DNA of 64,000 nt, taken from Deltaproteobacteria bacterium (GTDB taxonomy: Bacteria; Desulfobacterota; Desulfobacteria; Desulfobacterales; Desulfobacteraceae). Positions 7,708 through 15,799 of the stretch are shown here, one piece after another (the stretch's first letter is position 1; every line of letters begins with the position of its first letter). The DNA lies in the NCBI GenBank assembly GCA_027858995.1, contig JAQIBP010000088.1, forward strand, positions 1 through 64,000, written 5' to 3'. The notes under the pieces are model-generated. The model saw only the letters and a program-made list of their open reading frames with translations. It had not been told where the DNA came from and searched no databases. A program made the translations under genes and the position numbers.

Positions 7708-8690
7708 CATATTGCAACATCAGCCTTAAGCCGATTAAGGGTAAATCAAAGTATAAAAACTATATTGATTCTGAATTTAGAAAATTGTTTCAAAGTCTGA
7801 AAATTAATCCTGTTCTTTCATTTACGCGAAAAGAATTTTTCAGACAAAGCCCTTCCAAATCCAGGGGTATGTCCATATCAGGTGTTCAGCAGAAACTTTC
7901 TCTTAAAATCAATAAAAAAAATGAATTGGAAATAACACAAACTGCCGGGGAATACATACTCAAACCCAGCCCGGAAGCCTTTCCAAACGCTTCTGAAAAT
8001 GAGCATTGCGCCATGCTGACAAGCCAGTTTTTTGGTATCAAAAACGCTCTTTGCGGATTAATCTATTTTTCTGATGGGGAGCCTGTATACATCACTAAAC
8101 GGTTTGACCGGGAAAGCAATAACAAGATCCACCAGGAAGATCTTGTCCAGGGTTTTGGAATAAAAAGAGAGGAAAAATACAGCCGCAGCTATGAAGAAGC
8201 AGGCAAACTGGTTCACGCCCTGACAAATGGCAAGGCTGTTGTTGTTTTTGATTTTTTCTGTCGCGTTATCCATGCCTATATTATTGGCAATGATGATATG
8301 CATTTAAAAAATTTAAGCCTGCAGAAATTAACAGGAAATACAAGTCTCTATTATGATTGTTTGACACCTAACTATGATTGCCTTTTTACCGAGGCGTTTG
8401 ACACATCTTCCAGGTCTGACTTTTTAGCGCTTGACCTTCTTGATGATGAAAAGAACGGTGTTTTTTCAAGTGCATATGAAAAATATGGATTTTATACTGG
8501 ATATGATTTTAAGGTGTTTGGGCAAAAATTAGGACTGAGAGAAAAACTTATTACAAAATTTATGAAAACTGTCAGGGAAAAAGAACCCATAATCATGGAT
8601 TTCATAAACTGCAGCAAGATGCCTGTTGAGATGAAATCAAAAGCAGAATCAATGATTTCTGAAAGAATGAAAGCACTGAGTTTTGAATAA
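7704..8690 (+). CDS. hipT: HipT-like serine/threonine kinase toxin
   Basis: The 328-residue kinase core lacks the N-subdomain. Motifs are the Gly-rich SISGVQQKLS loop (the Ser pair is the autophosphorylation site in HipT), the Lys in YILKPS, ITKRFDR, the catalytic IIGNDDMHLKNLSL and the metal-binding TPNYDCL. In the described system HipT phosphorylates TrpS; the target here is unknown. It is the distal gene of the hipB-hipS-hipT operon. Confidence 0.87.
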   Translation: MTYCNISLKPIKGKSKYKNYIDSEFRKLFQSLKINPVLSFTRKEFFRQSPSKSRGMSISGVQQKLSLKINKKNELEITQTAGEYILKPSPEAFPNASENEHCAMLTSQFFGIKNALCGLIYFSDGEPVYITKRFDRESNNKIHQEDLVQGFGIKREEKYSRSYEEAGKLVHALTNGKAVVVFDFFCRVIHAYIIGNDDMHLKNLSLQKLTGNTSLYYDCLTPNYDCLFTEAFDTSSRSDFLALDLLDDEKNGVFSSAYEKYGFYTGYDFKVFGQKLGLREKLITKFMKTVREKEPIIMDFINCSKMPVEMKSKAESMISERMKALSFE

Positions 8691-8801
8691 ATTTCAGCTT
8701 GGAATCAAATTATTGATTTTCAGTATAAATGTTTAAAAACAGCAATTAGAACTTGTAAGCTAAAAAAAAATCTATGAATATGTAAATATTTTTGATTTTG
8801 C

Positions 8802-8831
8802 TTGACAAAAAACAGGTTTTTATCCTATATT
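8802..8831 (+). promoter_or_regulatory. Strong promoter for the lasso precursor transcript
   Basis: TTGACA (8802-8807), an 18-bp spacer and TATATT (8826-8831) form a near-consensus sigma-70 promoter. The predicted transcript starts near 8838, about 220 bases before the lasso precursor start, and runs through the Gly-rich reading frame. Confidence 0.7.
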
Positions 8832-8876
8832 TTGTAGTTTATAAAAAATAATGACCTTGACGCTCTGACGCTTATT

Positions 8877-9041
8877 TTGAAGAGGATTGTGGAACCTGCT
8901 TTTACAGGTCAAAATGGAGATGACGGCACCGGTGATGATAGTGGAGGCGCCGGTGGCACCGGCGGAAATGGCGGTGGTGCCGGAGGCGATGGAGATGATT
9001 CCGGCGGTGGCGGTGGCGGTGTCGTAATAGTTATAATATAA
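8877..9041 (+). CDS. Possible small Gly-rich peptide upstream of the lasso precursor
   Basis: An open frame of up to 67 codons follows the stop at 8835-8837 and ends at 9041. It has no ATG. TTG at 8877 or GTG at 8889 are candidates, and neither has well-spaced Shine-Dalgarno support. The product would be a short basic start (RIVEPAF) followed by some 35 residues of Gly with Asp, Ser, Thr and Asn, and a hydrophobic end VVIVII. The stretch is strongly GC-rich in a low-GC region and ends 17 bp before the lasso precursor. It could be a second peptide, a decayed gene or a structured leader. Confidence 0.3.
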   Translation: MKRIVEPAFTGQNGDDGTGDDSGGAGGTGGNGGGAGGDGDDSGGGGGGVVIVII

Positions 9042-9058
9042 AAAGGAGGGTGCTGAAT

Positions 9059-9226
9059 ATGAAAACAAATAAAGAATCAAACAACAAGTTTACCAGCAGG
9101 AAGAAAAAACAATGGCACAAGCCGCAGATACAACGGCTTGATGTGCAAGAGACGTTGGGCGGAGCTTGGGATGCTAAAACCGAGGGAAGCTGGTGGTTTT
9201 TCTCCTGGGGGCCACAACCCTCATGA
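9059..9226 (+). CDS. Lasso-peptide precursor (A protein)
   Basis: This is a 55-residue peptide with an excellent ribosome-binding site (AAGGAGGG) before the ATG at 9059. The basic leader contains the lasso leader motif as W19-H-K-P22-Q-I24 and ends T32-L33. Thr at the penultimate leader position is the hallmark read by B and C proteins. The predicted core starts G34-G-A-W-D-A-K-T-E42, so Gly1 and Glu9 can form a 9-residue macrolactam, leaving a 13-residue loop and tail rich in Trp/Phe plug candidates and ending in Ser55. It lies convergently just beyond the cyclase gene. The P-to-T spacing is two residues shorter than the textbook motif. Confidence 0.85.
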   Translation: MKTNKESNNKFTSRKKKQWHKPQIQRLDVQETLGGAWDAKTEGSWWFFSWGPQPS

Positions 9227-9243
9227 CAAAAGTTCAAAATTTC

Positions 9244-11136
9244 TCAATCCTCCTGCTTTTCTGAAAGCATTATTGTTAACAGTGTACCGGCCTCTGACAG
9301 TAAGCACATATCATAAAACTCATGATATTTTAGGGAACGAGCTAACTGGTTCTGCAAAACATCCAGATTCCCATATCTGGAGTCCTTTTTATTTTTCACT
9401 CGCAACTCTGAAACAACAGTCCTGAAAGTGGAATGACTCATCTGCAACAAACGCTCAATCCGCTGCTCCTCCCTTTTGGTATTTGCCCATAGTATCTCTT
9501 CCACAAGGAGCCCTTTTGCTGCAACACGAAAAAGATAACGCCCCACACCATCATGCATAAAATATTCAGCAGGAACTCCAAGGATAAACTCCACAACTCT
9601 TTTATCAAGCAGTGGATACATATACTCCAAACGGTTTACCACGGCGGAAGCTGCCCATGATTCAAGACGGGCCTGCAAATGACCATGTTGTAAATACGCC
9701 TCCATGTGGGTTCGAATACGCGGTTGCGGCTGCATACCGAGTACAGACTCTTTATCTTTTTCCTTCTGTAAAATATCTGTAAACTCCTGTTTGACAAAAG
9801 AGGGAGAATGCTCAGGATTATTTCTATTGCGGGGCATAAAACGGTATAAGCGCCTGGGTACAAGAGGCAGGAAGACACCTTGATACAGAATAGATAGAAT
9901 TGCACGCAGGATCTGTTTTCTCTTTCTCGCTCTTTGCATCACTTCATGAAAAAGAAGTCGCCACTGTCCTGAAATAAACAGATCAGAAAAATAAGATTGA
10001 CCATGGTACGTTGATAATTCATCCCCACCCCAACCAGAGAGAATCGTTCTTGATCCCTTTTTCCGGCTGGCGGATCGAACAAAATACTCATACCAGAAAC
10101 CGGCACTATCACCATGGACAACATTATGGTTCATCATCTTCTCGTATATATCATCCTCATTAATATATACATAGGAGTGATCAATCCCCTCAACCTCTGC
10201 AATATCCCTGCTGTGGGCAAATTCATAATGATCAGGGTCATCACCCTCACCCGGCTCATGCAGCCAGTTAAACGCAAGCAGTGTTTCGCCCTTTTCCTTT
10301 AACTTGCGGGCAGCAAGGATCGCAATGGTTGAGGAGTCAATTCCGCCACTGAGATGTGAGGTAATAGGGTAATCTGAACGCATTCTGGCATAGACTGACT
10401 GCTCCAGTAACCGGCGCAGTTTATCGGCATAGGCTTTAGCATTTGCCAGTTTTACTTTTGGTACATCTTGTGGATGCCAATAACAATCCATATCAAACAT
10501 AGACGACGTTACCGTTAAACAATGTCCAGCAGGTAGTTTCAGGACACCCTGCATAAGGGTTTTCGTTTTATGGAGCAAAAGAGCATTGACCATATAATTA
10601 GCAACAGCTTCGTCATCCAACCGGGTGGATATCTCAGGATGCTTTGCCATGGCTTTAAGATCATTGCCGCAAAAAAAGAGATCATCTGTCACATGGAAAT
10701 AAAAAGGTTTAATGCCAAGATGATCACGGACACAAAATAACTCCTGCTTTATGGAGTCCCAGATCACAAAAGCAAAATCACCCAGTAAATATTGAGGGCA
10801 CTCCTGTCCCCAATGGGCATAGGCAGCAAGAATCAGATCACTGTCTGTTACAGTGGATCTGTCCACTTTATGAACGGTTAGTTCTTCCTGCAACTCCTCT
10901 CTATTATCCAGACGAATATCACAGGTGATCACGCCATTTTTATGTACAACAGGCAGGTGTTCAAATTTAGATTCAGGAGTATTCCACAGCATAGCGTGGG
11001 ACAGAGCAACATGCCGGTCACACCACATTTTCTGATTATCCGGTTTCCAATACCCTAAACCTTCATCAAGTTGTGTCAGAAGAGCCGGGTCAATGGATTG
11101 ACCTCTGCGTTGCAACAGGCCGTAAAAAGTACTCAT
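9244..11136 (-). CDS. Asparagine-synthetase-like lasso macrolactam synthetase (C protein)
   Basis: The 630-residue protein has an AsnB layout: an N-terminal glutaminase-like domain to about residue 200 and an ATP-pyrophosphatase domain with SGGIDSS near residue 263. The glutaminase nucleophile Cys2 is absent (the protein starts M-S-T-F-Y-G), as expected for lasso cyclases that adenylate the ring Asp/Glu rather than use glutamine. It would close the Gly1-Glu9 lactam of the peptide encoded at 9059-9226. It overlaps the kinase gene by 4 bp, the last gene of a four-gene minus-strand operon. Confidence 0.9.
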   Translation of the reverse strand: MSTFYGLLQRRGQSIDPALLTQLDEGLGYWKPDNQKMWCDRHVALSHAMLWNTPESKFEHLPVVHKNGVITCDIRLDNREELQEELTVHKVDRSTVTDSDLILAAYAHWGQECPQYLLGDFAFVIWDSIKQELFCVRDHLGIKPFYFHVTDDLFFCGNDLKAMAKHPEISTRLDDEAVANYMVNALLLHKTKTLMQGVLKLPAGHCLTVTSSMFDMDCYWHPQDVPKVKLANAKAYADKLRRLLEQSVYARMRSDYPITSHLSGGIDSSTIAILAARKLKEKGETLLAFNWLHEPGEGDDPDHYEFAHSRDIAEVEGIDHSYVYINEDDIYEKMMNHNVVHGDSAGFWYEYFVRSASRKKGSRTILSGWGGDELSTYHGQSYFSDLFISGQWRLLFHEVMQRARKRKQILRAILSILYQGVFLPLVPRRLYRFMPRNRNNPEHSPSFVKQEFTDILQKEKDKESVLGMQPQPRIRTHMEAYLQHGHLQARLESWAASAVVNRLEYMYPLLDKRVVEFILGVPAEYFMHDGVGRYLFRVAAKGLLVEEILWANTKREEQRIERLLQMSHSTFRTVVSELRVKNKKDSRYGNLDVLQNQLARSLKYHEFYDMCLLSEAGTLLTIMLSEKQED

Positions 11137-12017
11137 ACAAGCTCCAGACTGTGTTTACAAATGGTATCATGAACCTCGGGTAACCTCTTAAAATCCCGGG
11201 GTACAGTAACATTAAAGAAAGGGACAGAATTAAGAAGTCTGGACAGATATAACAGTCGTTTTTTTTGCAAAAAGTGAAAATTATACAAATAGTTAGGAAA
11301 AAAAGTGTTAAATTTAGCAGCACCAAGGATCTCAGAAAGTGTAACCCCTCCATCTGCACCAACAGATTCTAAAGCGTAAAAGGCCCGGATAGGATTAAAC
11401 GTCGAAATAAAATTGTCAACATGATAACCCAATTCCTCAAAACGTCGATGGGGACGATGATAAGGATGAGAACCTCCAGCAAAAAATTGACCATCCTCAA
11501 TAACGGTTGGTACCTTATCATCAGAAATAAGCCCATGCCCCTGCTTAATAAAAAAATCGGTTAAGGTTGACTTACCTCCCATGGAAGGGGCAATAAACAT
11601 AATTGTTCTCCCGTTCACATCGACACAACCGGCATGGAGAAAATCATAGACACCTTCAAAACTTAAAAATAACGGCAAAACAAGATGGATAAACCAGAAA
11701 CTGAGCAGATTAACATCACCATGCTCTGCCAATTCATAATAGATATTCTTTTCACCGCTGCGCCAATAAAAACTCATCACATCCTTGACTTCATAACACC
11801 AGGGTTGACCCGTTTCATTACCATCAAATATGCGGTCACTATATAAGTAAACTTTGCGGCCATGGGTAGAATAGAATGGAAAACCGCAAATGACAGCCCG
11901 CCTTAATTCTGCAGGAACAGATGACAACAACTGCAGACGATGCCCCATTGAAGGAGCCACGGGAAGATTGAGCGGAAAATCAACATCACTGACAATTTCA
12001 ACACCATAGATATTCAT
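11133..12017 (-). CDS. HprK-like lasso-peptide kinase
   Basis: The 294-residue protein has an HPr-kinase-type P-loop, APSMGGKST, near residue 143-151, preceded by the conserved FLHAGCVDVNG strand and followed by GLISDDKV with acidic metal ligands. In the paeninodin lasso cluster a homologous kinase phosphorylates the C-terminal Ser of the precursor. The precursor here also ends in Ser, so the same modification is predicted. It overlaps the genes on both sides by 4 bp. Confidence 0.85.
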   Translation of the reverse strand: MNIYGVEIVSDVDFPLNLPVAPSMGHRLQLLSSVPAELRRAVICGFPFYSTHGRKVYLYSDRIFDGNETGQPWCYEVKDVMSFYWRSGEKNIYYELAEHGDVNLLSFWFIHLVLPLFLSFEGVYDFLHAGCVDVNGRTIMFIAPSMGGKSTLTDFFIKQGHGLISDDKVPTVIEDGQFFAGGSHPYHRPHRRFEELGYHVDNFISTFNPIRAFYALESVGADGGVTLSEILGAAKFNTFFPNYLYNFHFLQKKRLLYLSRLLNSVPFFNVTVPRDFKRLPEVHDTICKHSLELV

Positions 12018-12490
12018 GACCCTCCCCAGGTAAAAACCGAAATTATAGTAAAGTTTTCATGCCCTTTCCCGCCGGTTATAATCGTATCACCCGCTTGTGC
12101 CCAGGCATGGGCTTCAAGGGGGTCAGCTCTCTCAGCATCTTTACGAAGACCAAGATATAACTGCCCGGGCACCCCCCGTCTCTGTAACATTCGATAAGCT
12201 GTCAACGCCTGGGGAAGACACACGCTCTGCCAGGGGGTATGGGCTGCAGCCTGACGAATAGAACAGGCAACAATGGACAACATGGATTGTTGCTGAAGAT
12301 TAAGTAACTTAATAACAACATCTGATTCAGCAGATTGAACCAGAGAATGAGTAAGCCATCTAAAGGGAAGTGTTAAGATAGCAAACCTTATCACTCCAAG
12401 AAGAACATATGCTTCAATAAATGCAATTTTATGTATTCGATTTAAGGAAATAAATTTTCTAATAAGGTTTATCAAACAAAGGTCTCTCAA
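12014..12490 (-). CDS. Transglutaminase-like lasso leader peptidase (B2 protein)
   Basis: The 158-residue protein has the lasso B2 layout: an N-terminal helix (IEAYVLLGVIRFAILTLPFRWL) and a Cys-His-Asp protease domain with SVCLPQALTAYRMLQRRG (Cys91), LEAHAWAQ (His128) and Asp135. It removes the leader after the Thr-Leu end of the precursor. The start is TTG at 12490 overlapping the B1 stop (TTGA); there is no ATG in the conserved N-terminal region. Confidence 0.87.
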   Translation of the reverse strand: MRDLCLINLIRKFISLNRIHKIAFIEAYVLLGVIRFAILTLPFRWLTHSLVQSAESDVVIKLLNLQQQSMLSIVACSIRQAAAHTPWQSVCLPQALTAYRMLQRRGVPGQLYLGLRKDAERADPLEAHAWAQAGDTIITGGKGHENFTIISVFTWGGS

Positions 12491-12765
12491 TGTACTACGA
12501 TAAATCCACCATCCACGAGTTCAGATAAGAATTCTTGTAAATCATCCAAACACTGTTGTGATTCAACATCATACTCTAAAAAAATTTCATTAAGTAAATT
12601 TTGAAGTGAGATACCTTCCTCAATCAAACTCCAGACAAAGGTGCCAATATCATCAAGACCAACATACACACCTGATTCCATATCAAGAATTACTGTTTCT
12701 CCATCGATCTCTGTGGATATTTTTCCATCAGCCCTTGATATAATATTTTCTAAATTTATTATCAT
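12487..12765 (-). CDS. PqqD-like RiPP recognition element (lasso B1 protein)
   Basis: The 92-residue PqqD-family protein has a winged-helix leader-binding fold. The strand pair ETVILDMESGVYVGLDDIGTFVWSLIEEG is followed by the helix EYDVESQQCLDDLQEFLSELVDGGFI. In split lasso systems B1 binds the leader and hands it to B2. It is the first gene of the minus-strand operon. A TATACT element (12789-12794, read in reverse) is the best -10 candidate; the -35 is weak. Confidence 0.87.
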   Translation of the reverse strand: MIINLENIISRADGKISTEIDGETVILDMESGVYVGLDDIGTFVWSLIEEGISLQNLLNEIFLEYDVESQQCLDDLQEFLSELVDGGFIVVH

Positions 12766-12823
12766 ATTATCTCACTTTACTTTAACAAAGTATACGCTCA
12801 AAACCTAACAGACTCTTATCAGC

Positions 12824-12850
12824 TTGACAAGAAGCAATCACTGTTATAAT
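12824..12850 (+). promoter_or_regulatory. Promoter of the radical-SAM RiPP operon
   Basis: TTGACA (12824-12829) and a perfect TATAAT (12845-12850) are separated by 15 bp. It reads toward the kinase gene at 12928. The 162-bp gap holds divergent starts of the two RiPP operons, so shared regulation is possible. Confidence 0.6.
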
Positions 12851-12927
12851 TATGATAAAAATACAATTTAATAAAATAATTAAATATTACCCGTTGATAA
12901 AACCATCTTTAATATTACAAGCAGATA

Positions 12928-13827
12928 ATGAATTCCCATACAAAATATTTTAAAATTGGAGGTTTTACAATTGAAGTAAACTCTGAACTTCCCTTTAAAT
13001 CTGATACTTTTCATCCAAAAATAAAACAATTTGAAATAGATAATCCTGAAAAAATCAATATAGTGATCAATCACCATTTTAAGGATAAAATCAGTGCTCA
13101 TGGGCTGATTAAAGATAGAATCTATTATAAAAAGCCTTTGGCAATTTTCAAAAACAAAGACAGTTTGATCTATGAATGGATAAATGACTACTCCCCGTAC
13201 AGGGCATGCCATAGGAAAATAATCACAAATATCGAGCATACGAAATTTGATACATATAATGATAGACAATTAACAAATTCTTTTTTACAAGGTCAACTTA
13301 CTGAAATTTCTCTGCTGCCTACTGATCAAATTTTTCTTTGCAGAGCTTTAGCATACAGCCGCAACCAGGGATGCATCATGCACTCAATGGGATTGATTCA
13401 CAACAACAACGGATATCTGTTTCTCGGGCATTCTGAGGCGGGCAAATCAACAATGGCCAGAATTATGAAAGACTATTCAACCATCCTTTGTGATGATAGA
13501 AATATTATTAGAAAATACAATAAAAATTATATATTATCCGGAACATGGCGGCATAGTGATTTTACTGAAATATCTTCTTCCTCTGCCAAGCTTAAAGCTA
13601 TTTTTTTTCTCAATCAATCAGCAACAAATCAAATTGAACGCATAACTGATAATAAAATATGTTTTAAAAAACTTTTAAGCTGCCTGACTAAATCTGTTAC
13701 AACTGATGCATGGTGGGATTTATCCATCGACTTTTTAGATACTCTTTCCAGATCTGTAGAGTGCTGGGATTTAAAATTTGACAAAAGCGGCAAGATAAGA
13801 GAACATATAACAAATTTATATAATTAA
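12928..13827 (+). CDS. HprK-like kinase of the radical-SAM RiPP cluster
   Basis: The 299-residue protein is distantly related to the lasso-cluster kinase. The P-loop is GHSEAGKST (167-175), preceded by MHSMGLIHNNNGYLFL, matching the HprK 'H-x-x-x-V-x-x-x-G' strand, and followed by TILCDDRNII with acidic ligands. The C-terminal half carries TDAWWDLSIDFLDTL and KFDKSGKI. It is the first gene of a plus-strand operon. The target of phosphorylation is unknown; a role on the peptide at 15800 is inference. Confidence 0.75.
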   Translation: MNSHTKYFKIGGFTIEVNSELPFKSDTFHPKIKQFEIDNPEKINIVINHHFKDKISAHGLIKDRIYYKKPLAIFKNKDSLIYEWINDYSPYRACHRKIITNIEHTKFDTYNDRQLTNSFLQGQLTEISLLPTDQIFLCRALAYSRNQGCIMHSMGLIHNNNGYLFLGHSEAGKSTMARIMKDYSTILCDDRNIIRKYNKNYILSGTWRHSDFTEISSSSAKLKAIFFLNQSATNQIERITDNKICFKKLLSCLTKSVTTDAWWDLSIDFLDTLSRSVECWDLKFDKSGKIREHITNLYN

Positions 13828-13869
13828 TATTTACTATTATCCGTATATACGCATTGAGGAAAAGATGAG

Positions 13870-14175
13870 ATGCAAATAGAATTAAACAAAATTTATATAC
13901 CTTCTAAAAAAATAGTTTCAAGATTAATTGACGACACACTGATTATCGTTCCTGTTGAAACTGGTACAGGATCTGTTGATTTTGATGAATCATTGTATTC
14001 ACTCGAAGAGACAGGGAAAAAAATTTGGGAAAAACTCAACAGTCATATAACCATTCAACAATTATGTTCTGATCTTGCCAATGAATATAACGCATCTAAA
14101 GAAACAATAACCAAAGATGTTACAGATCTTATGCAAGATCTTTTAAAAAAGGGGCTTATTGTTGAATATCAATAA
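13870..14175 (+). CDS. PqqD-like RiPP recognition protein
   Basis: The 101-residue PqqD-family protein contains DDTLIIVPVETGTGSVDFDESLYSLEETGKKIWEKL, then ITIQQLCSDLANEYN and VTDLMQDLLKKGLIVEY. Such stand-alone recognition domains bind leader peptides for radical SAM maturases. GAGG lies about 10 bases before the ATG. Its stop overlaps the next start by one base. Confidence 0.83.
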   Translation: MQIELNKIYIPSKKIVSRLIDDTLIIVPVETGTGSVDFDESLYSLEETGKKIWEKLNSHITIQQLCSDLANEYNASKETITKDVTDLMQDLLKKGLIVEYQ

Positions 14176-14648
14176 TGAATGATTTTATATTAACTGACAG
14201 TTTGTTTTGCAAACTTGTTAAATCAATACCAGCAGATAAAACCATAAACCATATAAAAGTACAGGGTCATGGCAGCAGCATGTCTCCTTTTTTAAAAAAT
14301 AATGAGACTTTATTTATTAAACCGGTAAAAAAGAAAACAGAAATCAAAACTGGAGATATTATTGCTGTTACTGATAAAAATGAAGAAAAGATAATTGTTC
14401 ACAGGGTAATAAGTCAAAAAAAAAATATATGTCTGCTTAAAGGTGACAACTGTAAAAAAAAGGACGGCTGGTTCACAAAAAAACAGGTGCTTGGAATTAT
14501 TACCCAAAAAAAAAAGCAATCTGGAAAAATTATCTGTTTTTTCAGATGGGAGAGCATCTTAATTGCTTTTCTTTCAAAAACTGGATTTTTAAATTCTATT
14601 TTACTTCCCTTTGGAAGATTATTGAAAATCAAATTGCAAAGATTTTAA
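14175..14648 (+). CDS. Signal-peptidase-like S26B protease, probable RiPP leader peptidase
   Basis: The 157-residue protein carries the S24/S26 box HGSSMSPFL (catalytic Ser35) and IIVHRVISQ, where the general base is His76, not Lys. That Ser-His arrangement is the ER/SipW type (S26B). Acidic GDN follows at residues 86-88. A C-terminal hydrophobic segment (ESILIAFLSKTGFLNSILLPFG) may anchor it to the membrane. It sits between the PqqD-like and radical SAM genes, so leader removal is the likely job. Confidence 0.72.
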   Translation: MNDFILTDSLFCKLVKSIPADKTINHIKVQGHGSSMSPFLKNNETLFIKPVKKKTEIKTGDIIAVTDKNEEKIIVHRVISQKKNICLLKGDNCKKKDGWFTKKQVLGIITQKKKQSGKIICFFRWESILIAFLSKTGFLNSILLPFGRLLKIKLQRF

Positions 14649-14651
14649 AAT

Positions 14652-15752
14652 ATGGCAAAGACGCTGACATTCTCAGACTTTCATCTCTTTAAAAATGCAA
14701 AACAGCAGCGCCGTCTGCTTGATCTTACGCTGGAGTTAACAGCAAGGTGCAACAATAATTGCAATCACTGCTATAATAACCTACCCCAAAATGATTTAAA
14801 AGCCAAAAAAAAAGAACTTACAACCAGCAAAATAAAGGAGATTATAGATCAGGCATTTGATTTAGGTGTTCTAAGAGTGCTTTTTACAGGCGGCGAAGCT
14901 CTTTTAAGAGACGATTTTTTTGATCTGTATAAATACACTAAAAAAAAGGGCTGCCTTGTGTCGGTTTTTACAAATGCAACTCTGATTTCTGAAGATCACA
15001 TTAAACTATTTAAAAAATATCCACCAAGAAGATTGGAAGTCACCGTTTATGGTACTTCAAAAGAGCAGTATGCAAAAGTTACAAAAACAGATAATTTTTC
15101 AAAGTTTAAATCAGGACTTGACAGACTTTTTTCAGCATCAATCCCTGTAACGTTAAAAGCCATGGTGTTTCAATCAACTCTTGCTTTTTTACAGGATATA
15201 ACCCAATTCAGTACAAAGATTTCACACACAAATTTCAGATATGATCCTTTTTTAACCCTTAGAACAGATAAAGATCCAAAAAAAAATCTTAAAATCATCA
15301 AGGAAAGGCTGTCTGTAACGGATATTATAGAATTGGAAAAACATGATTCAGCACGGTTAGAAGCCGTCAAAAAAAGAGGATTTAATATTTCAAAAGAGCA
15401 AAAGCAGTCAACTTCTCCTGAAAGACTTTTTAAATGCGGGGCTGGCCAATTTGGCTGTTTTATAAGTTATGACGGTTTTCTCAGATTATGCGGATCATTA
15501 GTCAACAAAAAATGCGTATACGATTTAAAAAAAGGTTCTTTAAAATATGCATGGGAAGAATTTATTCCTGAAGTACTGATGATGACTTCTAAAAAACAAT
15601 CCTATATTGAAAACTGCGGCATTTGTAAAATCCGGGATATTTGTATGTGGTGTCCGGCATCTGCGGAACTGGAAACTACAAAACTGAACGAGCATGTACA
15701 ATATTTTTGCGATCTTGCAAAACAACGGTATGAGTTTTGCATTCAAAATTAA
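14652..15752 (+). CDS. Radical SAM/SPASM peptide maturase
   Basis: The 366-residue protein has the radical SAM motif ARCNNNCNHC (Cys33, Cys37, Cys40, CX3CX2C), GGEALLRDDFF for SAM binding, and a C-terminal SPASM-type Cys-rich region: FKCGAGQFGCFI, LRLCGS, ENCGICKIRDICMWCPAS and YFCDLA. SPASM enzymes install C-C, thioether or related crosslinks in peptides. A short gap of 3 bp follows the protease gene. The product should act on the peptide encoded just downstream. Confidence 0.88.
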   Translation: MAKTLTFSDFHLFKNAKQQRRLLDLTLELTARCNNNCNHCYNNLPQNDLKAKKKELTTSKIKEIIDQAFDLGVLRVLFTGGEALLRDDFFDLYKYTKKKGCLVSVFTNATLISEDHIKLFKKYPPRRLEVTVYGTSKEQYAKVTKTDNFSKFKSGLDRLFSASIPVTLKAMVFQSTLAFLQDITQFSTKISHTNFRYDPFLTLRTDKDPKKNLKIIKERLSVTDIIELEKHDSARLEAVKKRGFNISKEQKQSTSPERLFKCGAGQFGCFISYDGFLRLCGSLVNKKCVYDLKKGSLKYAWEEFIPEVLMMTSKKQSYIENCGICKIRDICMWCPASAELETTKLNEHVQYFCDLAKQRYEFCIQN

Positions 15753-15799
15753 CAAACAGAATAAAAAAACAGAATATATTAAAACAAAGGAGATATAGT

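Noticed and set aside
7390..8690. hipS and hipT as one frameshifted hipA
   Set aside because: They overlap by 4 bp in ATGA style, both have sensible starts, and the split matches the known HipBST design.
9161..9226. Lasso core starting at the second Gly (8-residue ring)
   Set aside because: This would move Thr to -3; Thr at -2 with Gly1 and Glu9 fits the known leader rule better, though an 8-residue ring is not excluded.
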